From contig NW_026570390.1 of the NCBI RefSeq assembly GCF_019649055.1, forward strand, positions 150,482 to 214,481: a DNA stretch of 64,000 nt, written 5' to 3'. The notes under the pieces are model-generated. The model did no database searches and was not told where the DNA came from. It was given only the letters and a program-made list of their open reading frames with translations. This DNA is from Paramacrobiotus metropolitanus. Its lineage: Eukaryota; Tardigrada; Eutardigrada; Parachela; Macrobiotidae. Both the position numbers and the translations under genes were made by a program. Shown here piece by piece: positions 24,976 through 38,029 of this stretch. Positions within the stretch are counted from its first letter, which is position 1, and every line of letters begins with the position of its first letter.

Positions 24976-27900
24976 TTACTCATCGCCATTGACGTCATCA
25001 TTATCGTCGTTATCCTTGTAGCATGCATCCAAAGCTGCGAAGGTGATAGGACTCAGTGCAGCGATGTCCAGCTGGCGAAGATCCATCGTATCCCATTCCT
25101 TAGGCGCATCACCAGGGCGCAGATGGTTGAACCTGCAAAACAAGGTTAAATGTTTGTAGTTATATTAGGAAGCAAGTAGCTGGCGGACGGGGTTATGTAA
25201 GTACTTAATGGTTTTCTTAACTATAACATAATTTCGTACTTCGTAGTCCCAATGATTATTCTGCACAAGGTACAGAACATATGCAGAAAATAAACATGGA
25301 AAAAATTAGAAAATCAGTACAAAAAATAATAACGAACTTGGTACAGTTTTCTTAAGTTGGTACACATTACACAGTAACACGAATATCATACCGACCTTTG
25401 CTTATTACACCTGCTGTGGTTGCACAGATAGAATACGGCCGGACGGGTAATAAAACTGTGTTAATTTTTTTTTGCAGTGCCCAGGAAGACCAAGCTCTTT
25501 TTGTCGTACTTTAAAAAATTAATTACCGTGGTATAAGCGCTGTGAAAATCCAACACTACCAAACCACGTAGCAACAGTCACCAGTACACATTTGCGGCTG
25601 CAAGCGTCTGCAAGTGCAGGATACTGTCGCGCCGAGAAGGGCAAAAATGAAATTAGTTTAATCAAGTGCAGTGGCTCACGCGGCGTGACTGCAGTGTCAC
25701 TGTTTTCTACGACGCAAATATCCAAAAAAATGCTTAATGAATTCAAACTTAAAAAAAGAGTAGAATCCTTAACTGGTAAAGAACACTGGAAGAAAATGTG
25801 ACAAGGAATTCGAAAAGACCAGGTGTTCTCATAACCCACTAGTTGTCGCTGAATCCCTACCTCTTACCATGCCGTTTCATTGACATTATACGAGGAAGAT
25901 ACTGTAGATTCAAATAAAAGCAAACCTCTAGACAGTCCAAGACAACTAAAAACGAAATAACAGAAGTAAAAAAAATTGTTTTAGGGTGCATTCGCGTGCT
26001 GTTACTAAAAACGATTCGAACTTAACTAATCGGGTTTTTGGTCTTACGCAGCTAGTACGTACAGGTACAGAAAGATGCCAATGCTGTTCCACTGGTCCGG
26101 ATAGGCTACCGTTCGTACCCAGCGCGCCTGAATGTTTGTGACCTTTTCGAACACCCGCTGACTAACGGCCGGACAGTGGACATTGAGCGCCGCTAGAACG
26201 ATGCGAATATCCGCATGTTGGGTGGCAGTTTCTACGGAGTGAAAACGTAGACACGGAATGATAACTGGACTAGGATCAATATCCGGATCATGCCTGCGCA
26301 GCAATTTGCTCTCCGAAAGGGGCAAAAACGGATGACCACCCCATCCTAACAGTTCCACCGCTGCCCGCCTGATAAAATCGGAAAACTTGAAGTTGATTAG
26401 CACCAGCTGTTCACACACCGCCATCAGGTCATACAACCCGTTGCACTCTAATATTCCTCTGCGATTACTGCAGAGGATGTCCAGGAACGGATAGAGCTTC
26501 GAAAGTGTATTCCGGCCAATGCCATTCTTAATAAAGATTGCACGCGGGCGAACACCTTTGATGGCTAATACAGCTGCGGTCAGCCTCATCCGTTCATCGA
26601 GATCGAATCCGTCGTGGAGATGGTTCCCATCCTCTGTCAACGCCAGTGTCTGCGTGCGCACCGAGATTACGCGGTCTAGTGTCGTTACCAGTTTGTACGC
26701 GAGATACTCAGCATATTCTGATCTTACGCTAGCATCGAGAACGTCTTTTGCATTCCCTTTTGGCAGGTCTTGTGGCTGTCGTTCGCAGTTGGTACAAAGA
26801 TCGAACAGGATGTGTCGGTCGTTTGCGTGCTCGCAAGAAAGCAAACTCCACAGGGCGCATACTCTATAAAAATTAAAATGCACGTGTCACTCAAGACCGG
26901 AACAAAGAATTTCTAGATGAGGGAAATACTTAGATAGAGTTCTGAATAAAAAGATTCAGAAAAAAGTAAAAATAATTCATTTTGGGTCAGAAGGTTTCAT
27001 GGCCTGACGGCCAGGAGAAAATACCACCATACCGGTCGAAATTGTATTGTCGAGAGATTTCATTATGCAAAGCTTCAGAAAGGACAAACTGGACGCAGAA
27101 CAAGCGTAAATAAGATTCCAGGTAGATTATTTCGATAGAACACGACAGCAACGACTTGCCTGCGCGCCCAAAATTGTGATTCCACATCCAAATAGGAGTG
27201 TACAGAAGCCACGATCGGATGTGCAAGTTCACTGATGGACATTTCTTCAAAATCTGCAAAATTTATATACATCCTGCCAAAAAGCAAGATAAACCTTGAA
27301 ATACTATCAAGTTTAAATTAGCGCATGGCCATTGATGGGAACACTGTTACACTGACCTTCGTTAAGCGCGTACCCGGAAGTCGTGTGCGTATCAACTGGA
27401 TGTGTTTTCAGCTTCAGGGTGAGATAGTCATCGCAAGCTTGTCTCAGTGATTCTTCATCCCAAAAGATTGAAGTAATTCTCTTTCTGAAATCGTCTTTAT
27501 AATCCTTCATTTCGGCGCAGATAAATGTGATGTCATCCAATCCCACTCGCACGAACATTCGACACCCGACCCCGATGGCACATTCCGTCTTAAGGTCAGC
27601 ATTGCAGTAATGGAGCATCTCGTCCATTGAAATGAGTCGAACGGAGGAACAGTTCCCGTCACAAAGATGATTACCGCGGGCACGAGGAAGCACCCATCGG
27701 CAACTACGGGCTAATAATTGGGGAATGAAATCAACATCTGGTAGCACTTGTGCTTTGGGAAAGCGGATAACATGTTTTTTGTACAAGAATGCCGCTCTTC
27801 GTTCAAAGAAACTTTTCTCCTCTTCCGGCATGAAGAGCTTGCTGTACAAAAATCCCACTGTTAGTTCGAAGAAACTTTTCTTATGAATCGGCAGCTTTTC

Positions 27901-28299
27901 GGTGCAATGGTTCCAATGCACGATATGCTGACCATGCATCCCGTCAGGAATGTTACCAGTCAAAAGTACACAATGGAAAGGACTGATAATATAAGTGTCC
28001 ACGAGAGTCCCTGGCCAGAAAACCATTGGGTCAGCATTAGTCCTCCGCAGCGCTATGTGCACCGACGAGCTTTGAAGAGGTGGCTGTAAAAAATGATGCG
28101 GCCAAAGATGACTGGAATGGATCCACTGAGCGCTGATGCTGCTGGCATCGAAGTCAACGTAGAAGTTAGGACCGTCAATGTCTTGAACGTATCCTAACCA
28201 CCACTGGTCGTTATCACGCTGTACCAGCACCGTGTTCCCGTAGTTCAACTCAGGCAAACCCGTGAACAACTTGCGAAAGTACCGTGATGTCGCATTCAT
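24976..28299 (-). CDS. F1: F-box-family protein, type I, 4 exons, 669 aa
   Basis: Exons on the minus strand: A 28299-27357, B 27253-27160, C 26863-26048, D 25132-24976; total 2010 nt, 670 codons with the stop. The ATG is shared by all five genes (MNAT or MNGT). Residues 15-70 hold NYGNTVLVQRDN, WWLGYVQDIDG and WPHHF, a Tudor/SH3-like beta-barrel by look (inference). Two SFFE.. GFLY-type modules follow, then a Cys-containing block ending FICAEMK. Exons B and C join into an F-box at about 318-355: SISELAHPIVASVHSYLD plus VCALWSLL. The C-terminal region carries HCPAVSQRVFEKV. Exon D ends in an Asp/Asn-rich tail. F-box proteins recruit substrates to SCF ubiquitin ligases; the substrate is unknown. 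Intron 2 has a GC donor (AG|GCAAGT); intron 3 has a GT donor. Confidence 0.8.
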
Positions 28300-28469
28300 G
28301 ATGTAAAATAGCCAAAAGTATTTATCCACACTTCACTGAAGTTGGCGAGTAAATCAAAAGATCACACAAATAAATGCGATTTTAATGCATAGTATCCTGT
28401 GACGGAATAAAGCCGATTATCCGAAAACAAGACGGGCGGATATATGGCAAGCATGAACACGATAAAACA

Positions 28470-28602
28470 TCCAGGCGATATTCCCGGAAAAATCGAAACT
28501 CCATCCAGCATGGCAAAATTCAGGGAGCCAAGCAGGATGGTGGATGGGCTGTAAGCATTTTGCCACACAGGGAGTGTACACAGCATTTACAGTACTTATA
28601 TA
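28470..28602 (-). promoter_or_regulatory. Shared 5' block and TATA-like box upstream of F1
   Basis: A minus-strand block around GAGTTTCGATTTTTC lies 170-230 bases before the F1 ATG and recurs at similar distance before F2 (about 33360-33450), F3 (about 36740-36830) and F4 (about 42750-42850), and more weakly before F5 (about 48380-48430). For F1 a CTATATAAG box lies at 28595-28602. The conserved block may be a core promoter or 5' UTR. An open frame through it starts with ATG in F1, F3 and F4 but with ACG in F2, so a coding role is less likely. Confidence 0.35.
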
Positions 28603-29074
28603 GCGCAGCATGTCCACATCCACGCGCGCGACTGCACTTTCATCTCATTACTCATTCACCACAGATGTACAAGGATCGATTTCCTTGTTCTACCACTCAG
28701 CCGTGTCGTCATGGGCTTTGGGATCAATGTGCAGAACATACAGCACCATTTTAAACTAAAGCATTTCCGATACTTATGCTCGTGTCGTTAGTTTCTAAAA
28801 TAAGCAGTAATCTACTGTTTTATTGCTAAGAGGAGGAGGTAGCTGAAGAAGCACTTTCTTATAGAACTTCTAAAATAATTTGGAGAAAACGAATTAGAAA
28901 TAAACATCTTTAAACATGTTATCTTTTTGTGACCTTCGGTTGCACGTCAGAACACACGTCCGAGTTTTACTAAAACATAGATCCATGTGCAGCGGCTGAT
29001 GCGCCTGGAAATCGGTCCGGAAACAGGGTTTTACGGAAGGAGCCAGTTCCGCTTAGGGCATACCCATTACGGCA

Positions 29075-29135
29075 ATATGGACGATGGCTATTTTGCCGCA
29101 AAATAGCCTTTCACTATTTAACCGCACACTGGGTC
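29075..29135. repeat. GGCTATTTTGCCGCA hairpin repeat
   Basis: GGCTATTTTGCCGCAAAATAGCC is nearly self-complementary and belongs to the hairpin family clustered at 53068-53260 and 61415-61580. The rest of 28603-30030 is AT-rich and I found no gene in it. Confidence 0.5.
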
Positions 29136-30107
29136 ACAATATCCTCTTCGTTTTTGTCACAATTTGAGCTTCGGTCGGCTAATACACGGCTTTTTTTACT
29201 TTTTATTATTATCATTCTTATTAATTTTTCTCGGATTTTTTAGAATTTCCAAGCTTTTCTTAGGTGCCCAGTTTGTTTTTGCCGTGAATACCGTCTCATC
29301 TTGAGCACTAACGATTTTGGTGGGAGCGGCTCGAAGGGTTCCATCCCCGCATTTCTCATTTCTCGTGCTGGTTTGTAGGTGATAGTGAGTTAACTTACTT
29401 TTTCTGAGTGAATCTGCACTTCTCGTACTTCTTTTTCAGTTTACGCTATCAGTATTAAGCACAAATACTGCACGTATCGCCGCTGACCAATCTTTAACGT
29501 TAAGAACCAGCTGTGTTTGTCGAACACAACTGCAAATTCATTATGACCGCTTGAAATGGAAAAATTACGATAACAAATTACGATAAATTATAATGGGTAC
29601 GAGTAGCAACAACTCCGTGCTCGAAGCAATTGCTGCAAGTATTGTAGTGAACAACACTTCCTTCCACTCAAGACAGAACACTTTGCTATTGAACTCTTGA
29701 AACGAATAAATTCGTCAATTTTTGAAATTTTTTAAACTTTTAACTGGGATTTTGGTTTCATGCAAAGGCAGCGGTACGATCGCCTTTAACCATCCCTCCC
29801 TTAAGTTTCACACAGTCATTACAAAATCGTTACACTCGCTACTAACTGCTTAGCACTTCATCCAGCATAGCACTACACCTCATTCAACAAGCGTGTTTGC
29901 CAGTTTCGTTTTGTGCTGTTGTCTGTATTTGTGTTCACATTCCATCATGTTATATTTAGTATGTATTTATTTTACTGTCCACTCTGTGAAGGGGCACGGC
30001 CCTCGCTCGAAGACAGTACTGTAAATTCTTTATTATTATGGCAAAATATAAACAACTAACTATTACGAGGGAAAAAAGGCCCAAAGATTTATCTTTTCGG
30101 ATCACCC

Positions 30108-30113
30108 TTTATT
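30108..30113 (-). terminator. AATAAA polyadenylation signal of F2
   Basis: TTTATT on the plus strand lies 83 bases beyond the F2 stop in its direction of transcription. A second candidate is at 30029-30034. Confidence 0.4.
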
Positions 30114-30195
30114 TCAAATACATCCGCATCTATATATGGCAGAATTACAACAACTAATGCAGTGAAAAACTCCAGAAATCTATTTTTTCTAAATC

Positions 30196-33183
30196 CTACT
30201 CTAGCTGGTCTTTGTAGCATTCATCCAGAGCTGCGAAGGTGATAGGAGTCCACGTAGCGACGTCCAGCTGGCGCAGATCCATTGTATCCCAGTCCTTTGG
30301 CGCGTCACCGGGGCGAAGATAATTGAACCTAATAAGCAAGTTTTACGGCGTGTAACCAAATAGGTAAACCAAATAGCTGGCGGCTGGACAGGTATGAACC
30401 TGACTTGGTATACTCGTACGGATATTGTTCGCTTATAGTAAACTTATCCCTTCTTGTGTAGGCACACTAATGAAAATAAAAAAAACAGTACGTTAAGCGA
30501 TAGCGATGCTGATGGGCATGGAAACACCTCGGTTTCGGGTCTGACAGTAACTGAGGCAACACTCGGTTTCGAGTGTTCGAGTTCGCAACAAAAACAGGTA
30601 TCCAAAAAAATGATTCAACCGATTCAAAGTACGACACAAAAGCACGTTTTCCTGAACCTGCCAAACACACCGAAAGAAAAGGAACAAGGAATGAGAACAG
30701 GGGAGTGTAACACGACTCAACAGTAAGTCCGCACCTCCTAGCATACGCTTCTTTTTACGTCATGCATCACTGGGCAGCGAATATTCAAAAGCAAAAAAGA
30801 CCCTTTTGTCAATTAAAGGCAGCTAAAATTAAAACAACAGTGCCAAATTATCAAATCAAGTTAGACTACTCGGAGTTATACTAATCATACTGAAATTATC
30901 TACCTAATCTGTTTTAAGGATCGGAGGTCCTACGCAGCTACTACACGTACAAGTACAGGAAAATGTCGATGCTATCCCATCGATCGTTTTCATAGGGTAC
31001 CGTTTCTACCCAGCGCGCATATATGGCTTTGACCTTTTCGAACACCCGCTGACTGACGACGGGGCAATGGTCGTTGATCGCCGCTAGAATGATGCGTATA
31101 TCGGCATACTGGGTGGCTGTTTCTACGGAGAGAAAGCGTAGACACGGGACGGTAATTGGATTGGGATCAATATCCGGTTCATTCCAGCGCATTAGTTCAA
31201 CCTCGGAATCGGGCAAACGTGGTATAGCGCGTCCCACTAACTTCATCACTGTGCGTCGGATAAAATGGCTGAATGTACAGTTGACCAGCACCAGCTGCTC
31301 ACACACCGCCATCACCTCCGACAACCCGTCGCATTCTATCAGTTTATTGGCATCGTCAAAACTGTCAAAAAAACGATCGACCTCCAGAAAGTGGGAGCGC
31401 GACCCCAGAGCAGCATTTTTAAGCATGATTTTACGCAGACGGACACCTTTGCTGGCTAGCACAGCTGCGGTGGTTTTCATTCTTGAGGCGAGATCGAACT
31501 CGTGGCAGTGATCCCCGTCATCTCTCAACGCCAGCGTCTGCGTTTGTGCCGAGATTGCTCGGTCTAGCGCGGCTACCAGTTTGTACGCGAGATACTCCTC
31601 GTATTCCCCTCTTACGCTTGTATCCACAACGTCATTTGCATGCCGTTCTGGCAAGTCTTCTGGTTGTCGGTCGCAGTTTGTGCACAAATCGAACAGTATA
31701 TGCCGGTGGTTTATGGATTCGCGAGAAATCAAACTCCATAACGCACAGACTCTAGGAAACATAAATTTCATTCTAAGCCGGCATAAGGAATTGTAGGATG
31801 GGAAGAGATTCGAAAAGATAATAGTTTGAATCGAAAGAATTCAGAAAAATTGTAAAATTTTCCACCCCTCCTTCCCAGGCATTTTGGTCAATTTTCGCGG
31901 TTTTGATCAGATAGTAAAAAAGCCTGATGGCCAAAGAAAAGACTACCTTATTTCCTAAAGCTCTAGCTTTGAGAGATTTCATTATCCAGGGATTCAGAAC
32001 GGACGCAAACTGCACACAAAACAACCCTAAATGGATTTCAATTACAGTAACTCAATAAAACAGGACTGCAGCGACTTGCCTACTCGTCCGAAATTGCGAA
32101 TCCACATCCAGATTAAACAGTACAACGGCTATGATCGGATGCGTAAGGTCACTGATGGAAATTTCGCCAATACCTAAAAACTTTAGACAGCTTAGACTTA
32201 AGAGAAAAAAAAATGAAATGACTGATTTGAAAAATGATTTCACACTGACCATTCTCCAGCGCTTGCTGTGCAGTCGTGTCCACACGATTTGGCATTCTGG
32301 TCAGTGTGAAATAGCCATCGCAAGCGTATCTCAGTGATTGTTCATCCCAGAAGATTGAAGTGTTTCCTCTACTAAAAGGGTCTTCATAATCTTTCATTTC
32401 GGCGCAGATAAAAGTGATCTCGTTCAATCCCACTCGCACAAACATTCGGCACCCGACCCCGATGGTATACTGCGTCTTATGATCAGAATTGCAATAGTAC
32501 CGCATCTCGTCCACCGAAACGTGTCGATCGAAGGGACAGTTCTCATCACAAACAGTATTGCTACGAGGTAACACCCATCGGCAAGTACGGGCCAACAAAT
32601 GAGGGATAAAATCAACATCTGGTAGCGCATGCGCTTTGGGAAAGCGGAGGACGTGTTTTCTGTATACGAATCCCGCTGTTCGTTCGAAGAAACTTTTATC
32701 ATCTTCCGGCATGAGAAGTTTTCTGTAGAGGAATCCCACAGCACTTCCAAAGAAACGTTTCTTATTTTCCGGCATCGGCAGCTTTTTAGTGCAATGATTC
32801 CGGTGCACGATATGGCGATCGCGCATCCCGTCTGGAATGTGTCCAGTCAAACGTACAGAGAAGAATGGACCGATACGGTGTTCCACAACAATCCCTGGCC
32901 AGAAAACCATTGGATCTGCATGGGTGCGCCGCAGCGCTATTTGCACCGAGGAGTCCATACACACGCCACCAGAAAAGTGGTGCGACCAGAGACGGCTGGA
33001 ATGAATCCAGTGAGCACTGATGCTGCTGGCATCGAAGTCAACGAAGAAGTTAGGACCATCAATGTCCTGAACGAATCCTAGCCACCACTGGCCGTTATCA
33101 CGCTGTACCAGCACCGTGTTACCGTAGTTTAACTCACGCGAGCCCGAGAACAACTTGCGAAAGTACCGTGATGTCGCATTCAT
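30196..33183 (-). CDS. F2: F-box-family protein, type I, 4 exons, 655 aa
   Basis: Exons: A 33183-32250, B 32173-32080, C 31751-30945, D 30328-30196; total 1968 nt, 656 codons with the stop. The architecture is as in F1: an N-terminal WWLGFVQDIDG barrel-like domain, two FF..GFLYRK-type modules (SFFERTAGFVYRKHV in the second), FICAEMKD, an F-box made from EISISDLTHPIIAVVLFNLD plus VCALWSLIS, then NDHCPVVSQRVFEKV. Exon D reads PGDAPKDWDTMDLRQLDV and ends KDQLE without the long acidic tail. Intron 2 uses a GC donor (TAG|GCAAGT). At the end of exon C a TAG TAG follows YLYV, so intron 3 must start at the GT just before it (GT|GTAGTA); otherwise the protein would end there without exon D. All exons are open. 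Confidence 0.78.
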
Positions 33184-33779
33184 GGTGTAAAACAGCCAAA
33201 AGTTTTTCTTCACAGGACACTGCAGGTTTTAGATAAAACAAAAAAATATCAGGCGAATTGACGGGAAATCGTCGGGAATCTACTGCATAGTATCAAGCCA
33301 TAGAATAAAGCATAGTACGTATTCAAAATGAAGACGGGGGATAGGCTGTGTATCAAACATAAACAGGATAAAACATATCTGCGAAATTCCCAGAAAAATC
33401 GAAACTCCATCGAGCGTGGTAAAATGTGGGGAACCGCGCGGGATAGTGGATAAGGCACGCAAAGCGCCTTCAAAATGCCACACAAGGACGAAATACGAGT
33501 CTGTGCGGCACGCGGCGGAATTCCGATCGATTGAGCATTGTTGCAGCAGAAACTGTGGCTGTAAAGTGTATAATAAGGCCATCGTACGTAAGGGAATGTC
33601 TGATAGCAGCATCATGCCAGCATGCACCCATCCGCGCGTGCGACCGCACTTTCAACTCGTTACTCCTCCACTACAGATGTATCGATTTCCTTTATTTATG
33701 TACCACTGAACTGTGTTGTTACCGCCTTTTGGACCACGGTATTACCGTATACAATGTCCTTAAGCATTTCCGATAAGGT

Positions 33780-34113
33780 GAACTTTTATTGTAAGTTTCG
33801 ATTCGCCATAGTTGCACGTCCAACTTCCGGCACTGAACCCTGAACTTCAAATTCGCATTGTGATAAGAAACTCTATTTTCAGGAACAAATTTCCATGTAC
33901 AAGTCAATAATGGGCAGCGGGCTGCCATTACAGTTAGAATGTCAATTGTCAAACTCAAAACGAAACTTGAGCGAACATACCATCCCAGAAAAAGGATAAC
34001 AGCTAGCAAAGTTTTGTGCTGGCGTTGTAAATAGTCAACATCCAGCAACTGTCCATTTGAACTTTAAACACATTGCAGCAGAAATACTTTAATAACCATG
34101 TCCCTGACTTGCT
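33780..34113. repeat. 3' flank of type II genes, paralogous to 43330-43614
   Basis: CGATTCGCCATAGTTGCACGTCC here matches GTATTCGCCATAATTGCACTTCG at about 43350 in the same orientation, and the similarity continues to the last exon of F3 or its remnant. It separates the F2 upstream region (33184-33780) from the F3 3' end and shows that F2-F3 and F4-remnant are the same two-gene unit. Confidence 0.6.
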
Positions 34114-36637
34114 TCAGTCTTGAAAGCATCCATCCAGTGCCGCGAAAGTGACATGCGTCAGATCAGCAAGTTCCAGTTTACGGAGGTCCACGGAATCCCA
34201 TCGCTGCGGAAGGTCTCCAGGGCTAAAGGTATTGAACCTGGCAAATAAAGAACAGCCAAACCAGTCCCTACTTAACGGATGAACAGATTGTCTACTTAGA
34301 TGATGGGTTAAAAAAAGATTCAGTAATCTAAAGCTGATACTACGCACAGCTGCAGAAAAACGCGGATGCAGCTCCAGTCCTCCGGATAGGCCAAAGTGTT
34401 CACCCAGCGCGCATATATCGTTGTAACCTTTTCAAACACCCGCTGACTAACGGCCGGACAGTGGTCGTTGGCCGCGACTAAAAGACTGCGGGCCTGCTCA
34501 GTGGGTGTTTCCACTGGACGGAAGCGAAGACACGGAATGGTTACGGGGCATTCAGTACCGCTCGAATAATTCCCCCGCATCAGCGCCTTCTCTGACTGAG
34601 GCAAAACGGATGCAGCATCCCAGTCCAGCATCTGAATCGCGGCTTGGGTAATGAAATGCCGCGCCGATAGGTTGATGAGTACGAGCTTTTTACACACCGT
34701 CGTAATCTTCGACAGCCCACAGCATTCCCATTCTTCGCTAGGATGATGATGGTCAATGTTCAGGAAACGCGACTGGAAAGCGGTATCACGATCGGTGTTC
34801 TTCACTAGAACTACCGGAATCCGAATGCCCTTGCTGGCTAATACGGATTCGGTCGTGGTCACTAATGTGATGAGATCATAATCATCGCAAAAACAGTGAA
34901 TCGATTCCATCAAAGTCAGCGTCTGCATTCGACTGGTACACATACTGTCCAACATGGCTCCCAGTTTATATGCGAGAAATTCAGCATAATCTTCTGTTTC
35001 GCTAATAACGGCAAAGTTGGCGCAGTGTTGTGATAAGGTATGTGGTTTCTTATCCCACATTGTGCCCGCATCAAACACGATGTGCCGATGATTCAAGTAA
35101 TGGCGATAAAGTAATCTCCACAGAGCACAAACCCTGGTGGTTAAACAGCAGAGCAATTACTTGTGACGTACAGAGTGCAAAAGGGTAATACCGTAGTAGT
35201 TAGGCTTGTAAACGTAAACAACGCTGCAGTGGCTTACCTGCTCATCCGAAACTGGGAAGTTACATCCAGACACTGCAGTAGAGAAGCAAAGATCGGAAGC
35301 GAAAGTTCGGTGATGGAAATTTCTTGTATATCTGCAGATACTTGAGTCTGTCATTAGAAACAATTTTTAAGCAAAACGAAAGTACTGAAATACAAGGAAG
35401 AGTTAAGGGGATATACTAGTAGCGATTTGTAACATGCCAAACGCGGGCTGCGTGTCTGCGTAGTAAACAATTTTCAAGGTAGCCAGGCTACCTTGAAAAT
35501 TGTTTACTACGCAGACACGCAGCCCGCGTGCGGTTGGGTATGCTTCGTATCTAACTATGGCGGCAGCTACGTGAATGGTGACTTCCGTCATTTTAAACAT
35601 TTCGTTTTAGGCAGATTTGTGTTTCTGTTCAATTCTTTGTTTTTCAAAGCCCTCTCAGTTTAAAGATCATTTTTTTCTATTCTGGAAAGCGTAGTTACTG
35701 TAACTTCTCTGGGAACGAAGCAAAACCAGTATATCGCCTTAATCAGTTGAGTTCGGCACTGCCACACTGATCTTGCGAAAGTCCGTCCAGTGGAATCATG
35801 TCCCGATCCACTGCCTCTATTGCTACTTCCTCTGTCAAATAGTCATCGCAAGCTTTTTTCAGTGACTCTTCATCCCACAACATGTTGCAACCGGCTTCAT
35901 TATCGTGCATTTCGGCACAGACAAAACTCACTGAGTCCAGTCCCACTCGCACGAACATTCGGCACCCCATTCCGATGAAATACCTCGCCTCACGGTGAGA
36001 TTTGCAGAAAAACTGAACCTTGTCCACAAATATGCAGCGATGATAGCGACAGTTCGCATCACAACCATTTGTCCCGCGACCTACCACGAGTCGGTATGTA
36101 TGGGTCAGAAACATCGGCAGAAAATCTATGTCTAGCAATCAGCTGTGCTGCGAGAAAGGGAATGATATTTCTGTACAGAAAGCCGGTAGACCGATCGAAG
36201 AAACTTTCCCCATCATCCGGCAATGGCTACTCCTTGGCACAGTGATTCCGATGCACGATTTGCTGCTGTGGTAGCCCGTGAGGATTGTCCCCGTTCAGAT
36301 GTACAGCGTAAAATGGCTCTGGTTCACTGTCCGCAATGGTACCAGATCAATTCATCAGAGGTTCAGCTGGGGTAAGCCGCAGCGCCGCTTGAACCGAGGA
36401 GCCCTGATCCGGTTGATCATTAGTAATGAAATGGTGCGGCCAAAGACGGCTTGGGTGAATCCATTGAGCACTGATCCCTCTGGCATCGAAGTCCACGAAG
36501 AAATACGGACCATCAATGTCCTGAACGTAACCTAGCCACCACTGGTGGTTACCGTGCTGCACCAGCACCGTGTTCCCGTAGTTGAGCTCGCGCGAGCCCG
36601 TGAACAGTTTACGAAAATACAGTGATGTGGCGTTCAT
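34114..36637 (-). pseudogene. F3: broken F-box-family gene, type II
   Basis: Exon A 36637 to about 35776 starts intact (MNATS, WWLGYVQDIDG, WPHHF) but then has a TGA in place of a conserved Trp codon (near 36350), a TAG after CAKE (near 36232) and a frameshift before the LDIDFLP block (near 36140-36170). The exon A donor reads AAG|ATCAGT where the sister genes have G|GTCAGT. Exon B 35331-35238 is a good F-box half (EISITELSLPIFASLLQCLD) and has a GT donor, unlike its sisters. Exon C 35133-34333 is open and keeps NDHCPAVSQRVFEKV. Exon D 34237-34114 is open. No GT or GC exists at the exon C end. Breaks are seen directly; loss of function is inferred. Confidence 0.75.
35442..35528. repeat. Perfect 87-base palindrome: 42-base arms, 3-base spacer
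   Basis: Arms 35442-35483 and 35487-35528 are exact reverse complements (CGCGGGCTGCGTG ... CACGCAGCCCGCG) around CAG. It lies in the first intron of F3. Such a perfect long hairpin must be recent or maintained, or is an assembly artefact. The other F genes have no counterpart. Confidence 0.8.
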
Positions 36638-37639
36638 AATGTTAAACAACCGAAACCATCCATGATCCATGTATCCACATTTCAGTGTATTTAATGGCAC
36701 AGAAGAAAGGATAGAATATAGACATGTATGTATCACTAATATTCATAACTATGATGAAACAGGCATTCGGGAATACGTAGGAAATTGAAATACCGTAGAG
36801 CATGGCAAAATTAAGATTAGCACAAGCATAATGAAGCATTGAGAGCACTGAGATTCGAATATGACAGCGAGACTTCGACAGATTGTACAAGACTGAGCAC
36901 ATGAATACCGCACGTATAAAATTGACGCGATCACATTTTCCTCGCATAGCAGCAGCAGCATCGCGGTCGCGATATATCGGGATCACGGATCAGTGCCGCT
37001 CTACAATAGCGCAGTATGCTACGAGTATATGTAGGCATAAAGTGCCCAGTCGCACACATTTGTATTGATTTCCTGTCTTTGCTGTACCGCTCATAAGACA
37101 ATGAAACTTATAAAACACTAGCATTCTGGATACTGTATTGTCAGCTTTCATAAAGGGAAGATGGTACGCTTTTTTTTTACAAGCAGCTTGTACCAGTGCA
37201 ACTGATTTTTTTTTATTTCGTAAACAGCGATTTCGTAAAAATGATATACTCTGTAATGGCACAACCAGACGCCTTCCACCGCTCTCTGTATTGCTGCCGT
37301 CGCCGGCTGGAGTGTGACGTTAGGGCTGAACTTGGCCCTCATGTACCGCGCCGGATTTAATATATATATGTATATATATGCATGTACTGCCCTAACGTCA
37401 CACGCAAAGCGGGTGACGACAGCAGGGGAACGGTTGAAGGCGTTTAGTTTTGCCCGTTATGTAGGCAGAACAGAATGCTACATCCCCGCAGGCAAATTCA
37501 AGACGTTTTCTGTATCTGTTGTAATCATTTCGAATAGTTTCCGCTGCTTGTTAAATGTATAATGTAATGGTTCTTTTGTGACTGTTAGATTGTTTTTGTA
37601 TTCGGCGATTCGCTCATCCAAGTTTAATACCTTCAGGGA

Positions 37640-38005
37640 TACATACAATGTCATCTGAAGCAGTAAATGTACAGTGCATCTGTCCTCACTGCTTTACATT
37701 TGCATTTACAATGCAGTTTTTCATTTACATGCACATTTACAAGAACATTTACAAGAACATTTACAAGAACATTCGCATTACTGTACCATTGCCCTTGCTC
37801 CAGATGTTCGTTCATTCATTTTTCTCGAACACCTAAAGCAACGGCAATGACTGTACATTATATATTTTACGCGTACGTTGACATGCACATTCACGTGTAC
37901 ATAGCATTCACGTGTACTTTACATTTACATTTACATGCACATTTACCTGTACATCTACATTGTGCATAACATATGTGCATATACAAGTACAATTACATTA
38001 CGATT
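37640..38005. repeat. TACATTTACATG-type microsatellite block upstream of F3
   Basis: A degenerate hexamer/dodecamer array includes ACATTTACAAGA in three close copies (37730-37775). A paralogous block is at 43745-44090. It lies in the F3 5' flank; the stretches 36840-37640 and 38005-38030 show no gene. Confidence 0.55.
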
Positions 38006-38029
38006 TATTTACGTTTAGATTTAACAAAT

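Noticed and set aside
28300-28329. Ten-codon N-terminal extension of F1 (similar in F2 and F5)
   Set aside because: It begins with GTG, not ATG, and F4 has no such extension. The conserved ATG of MNAT/MNGT is the better start.
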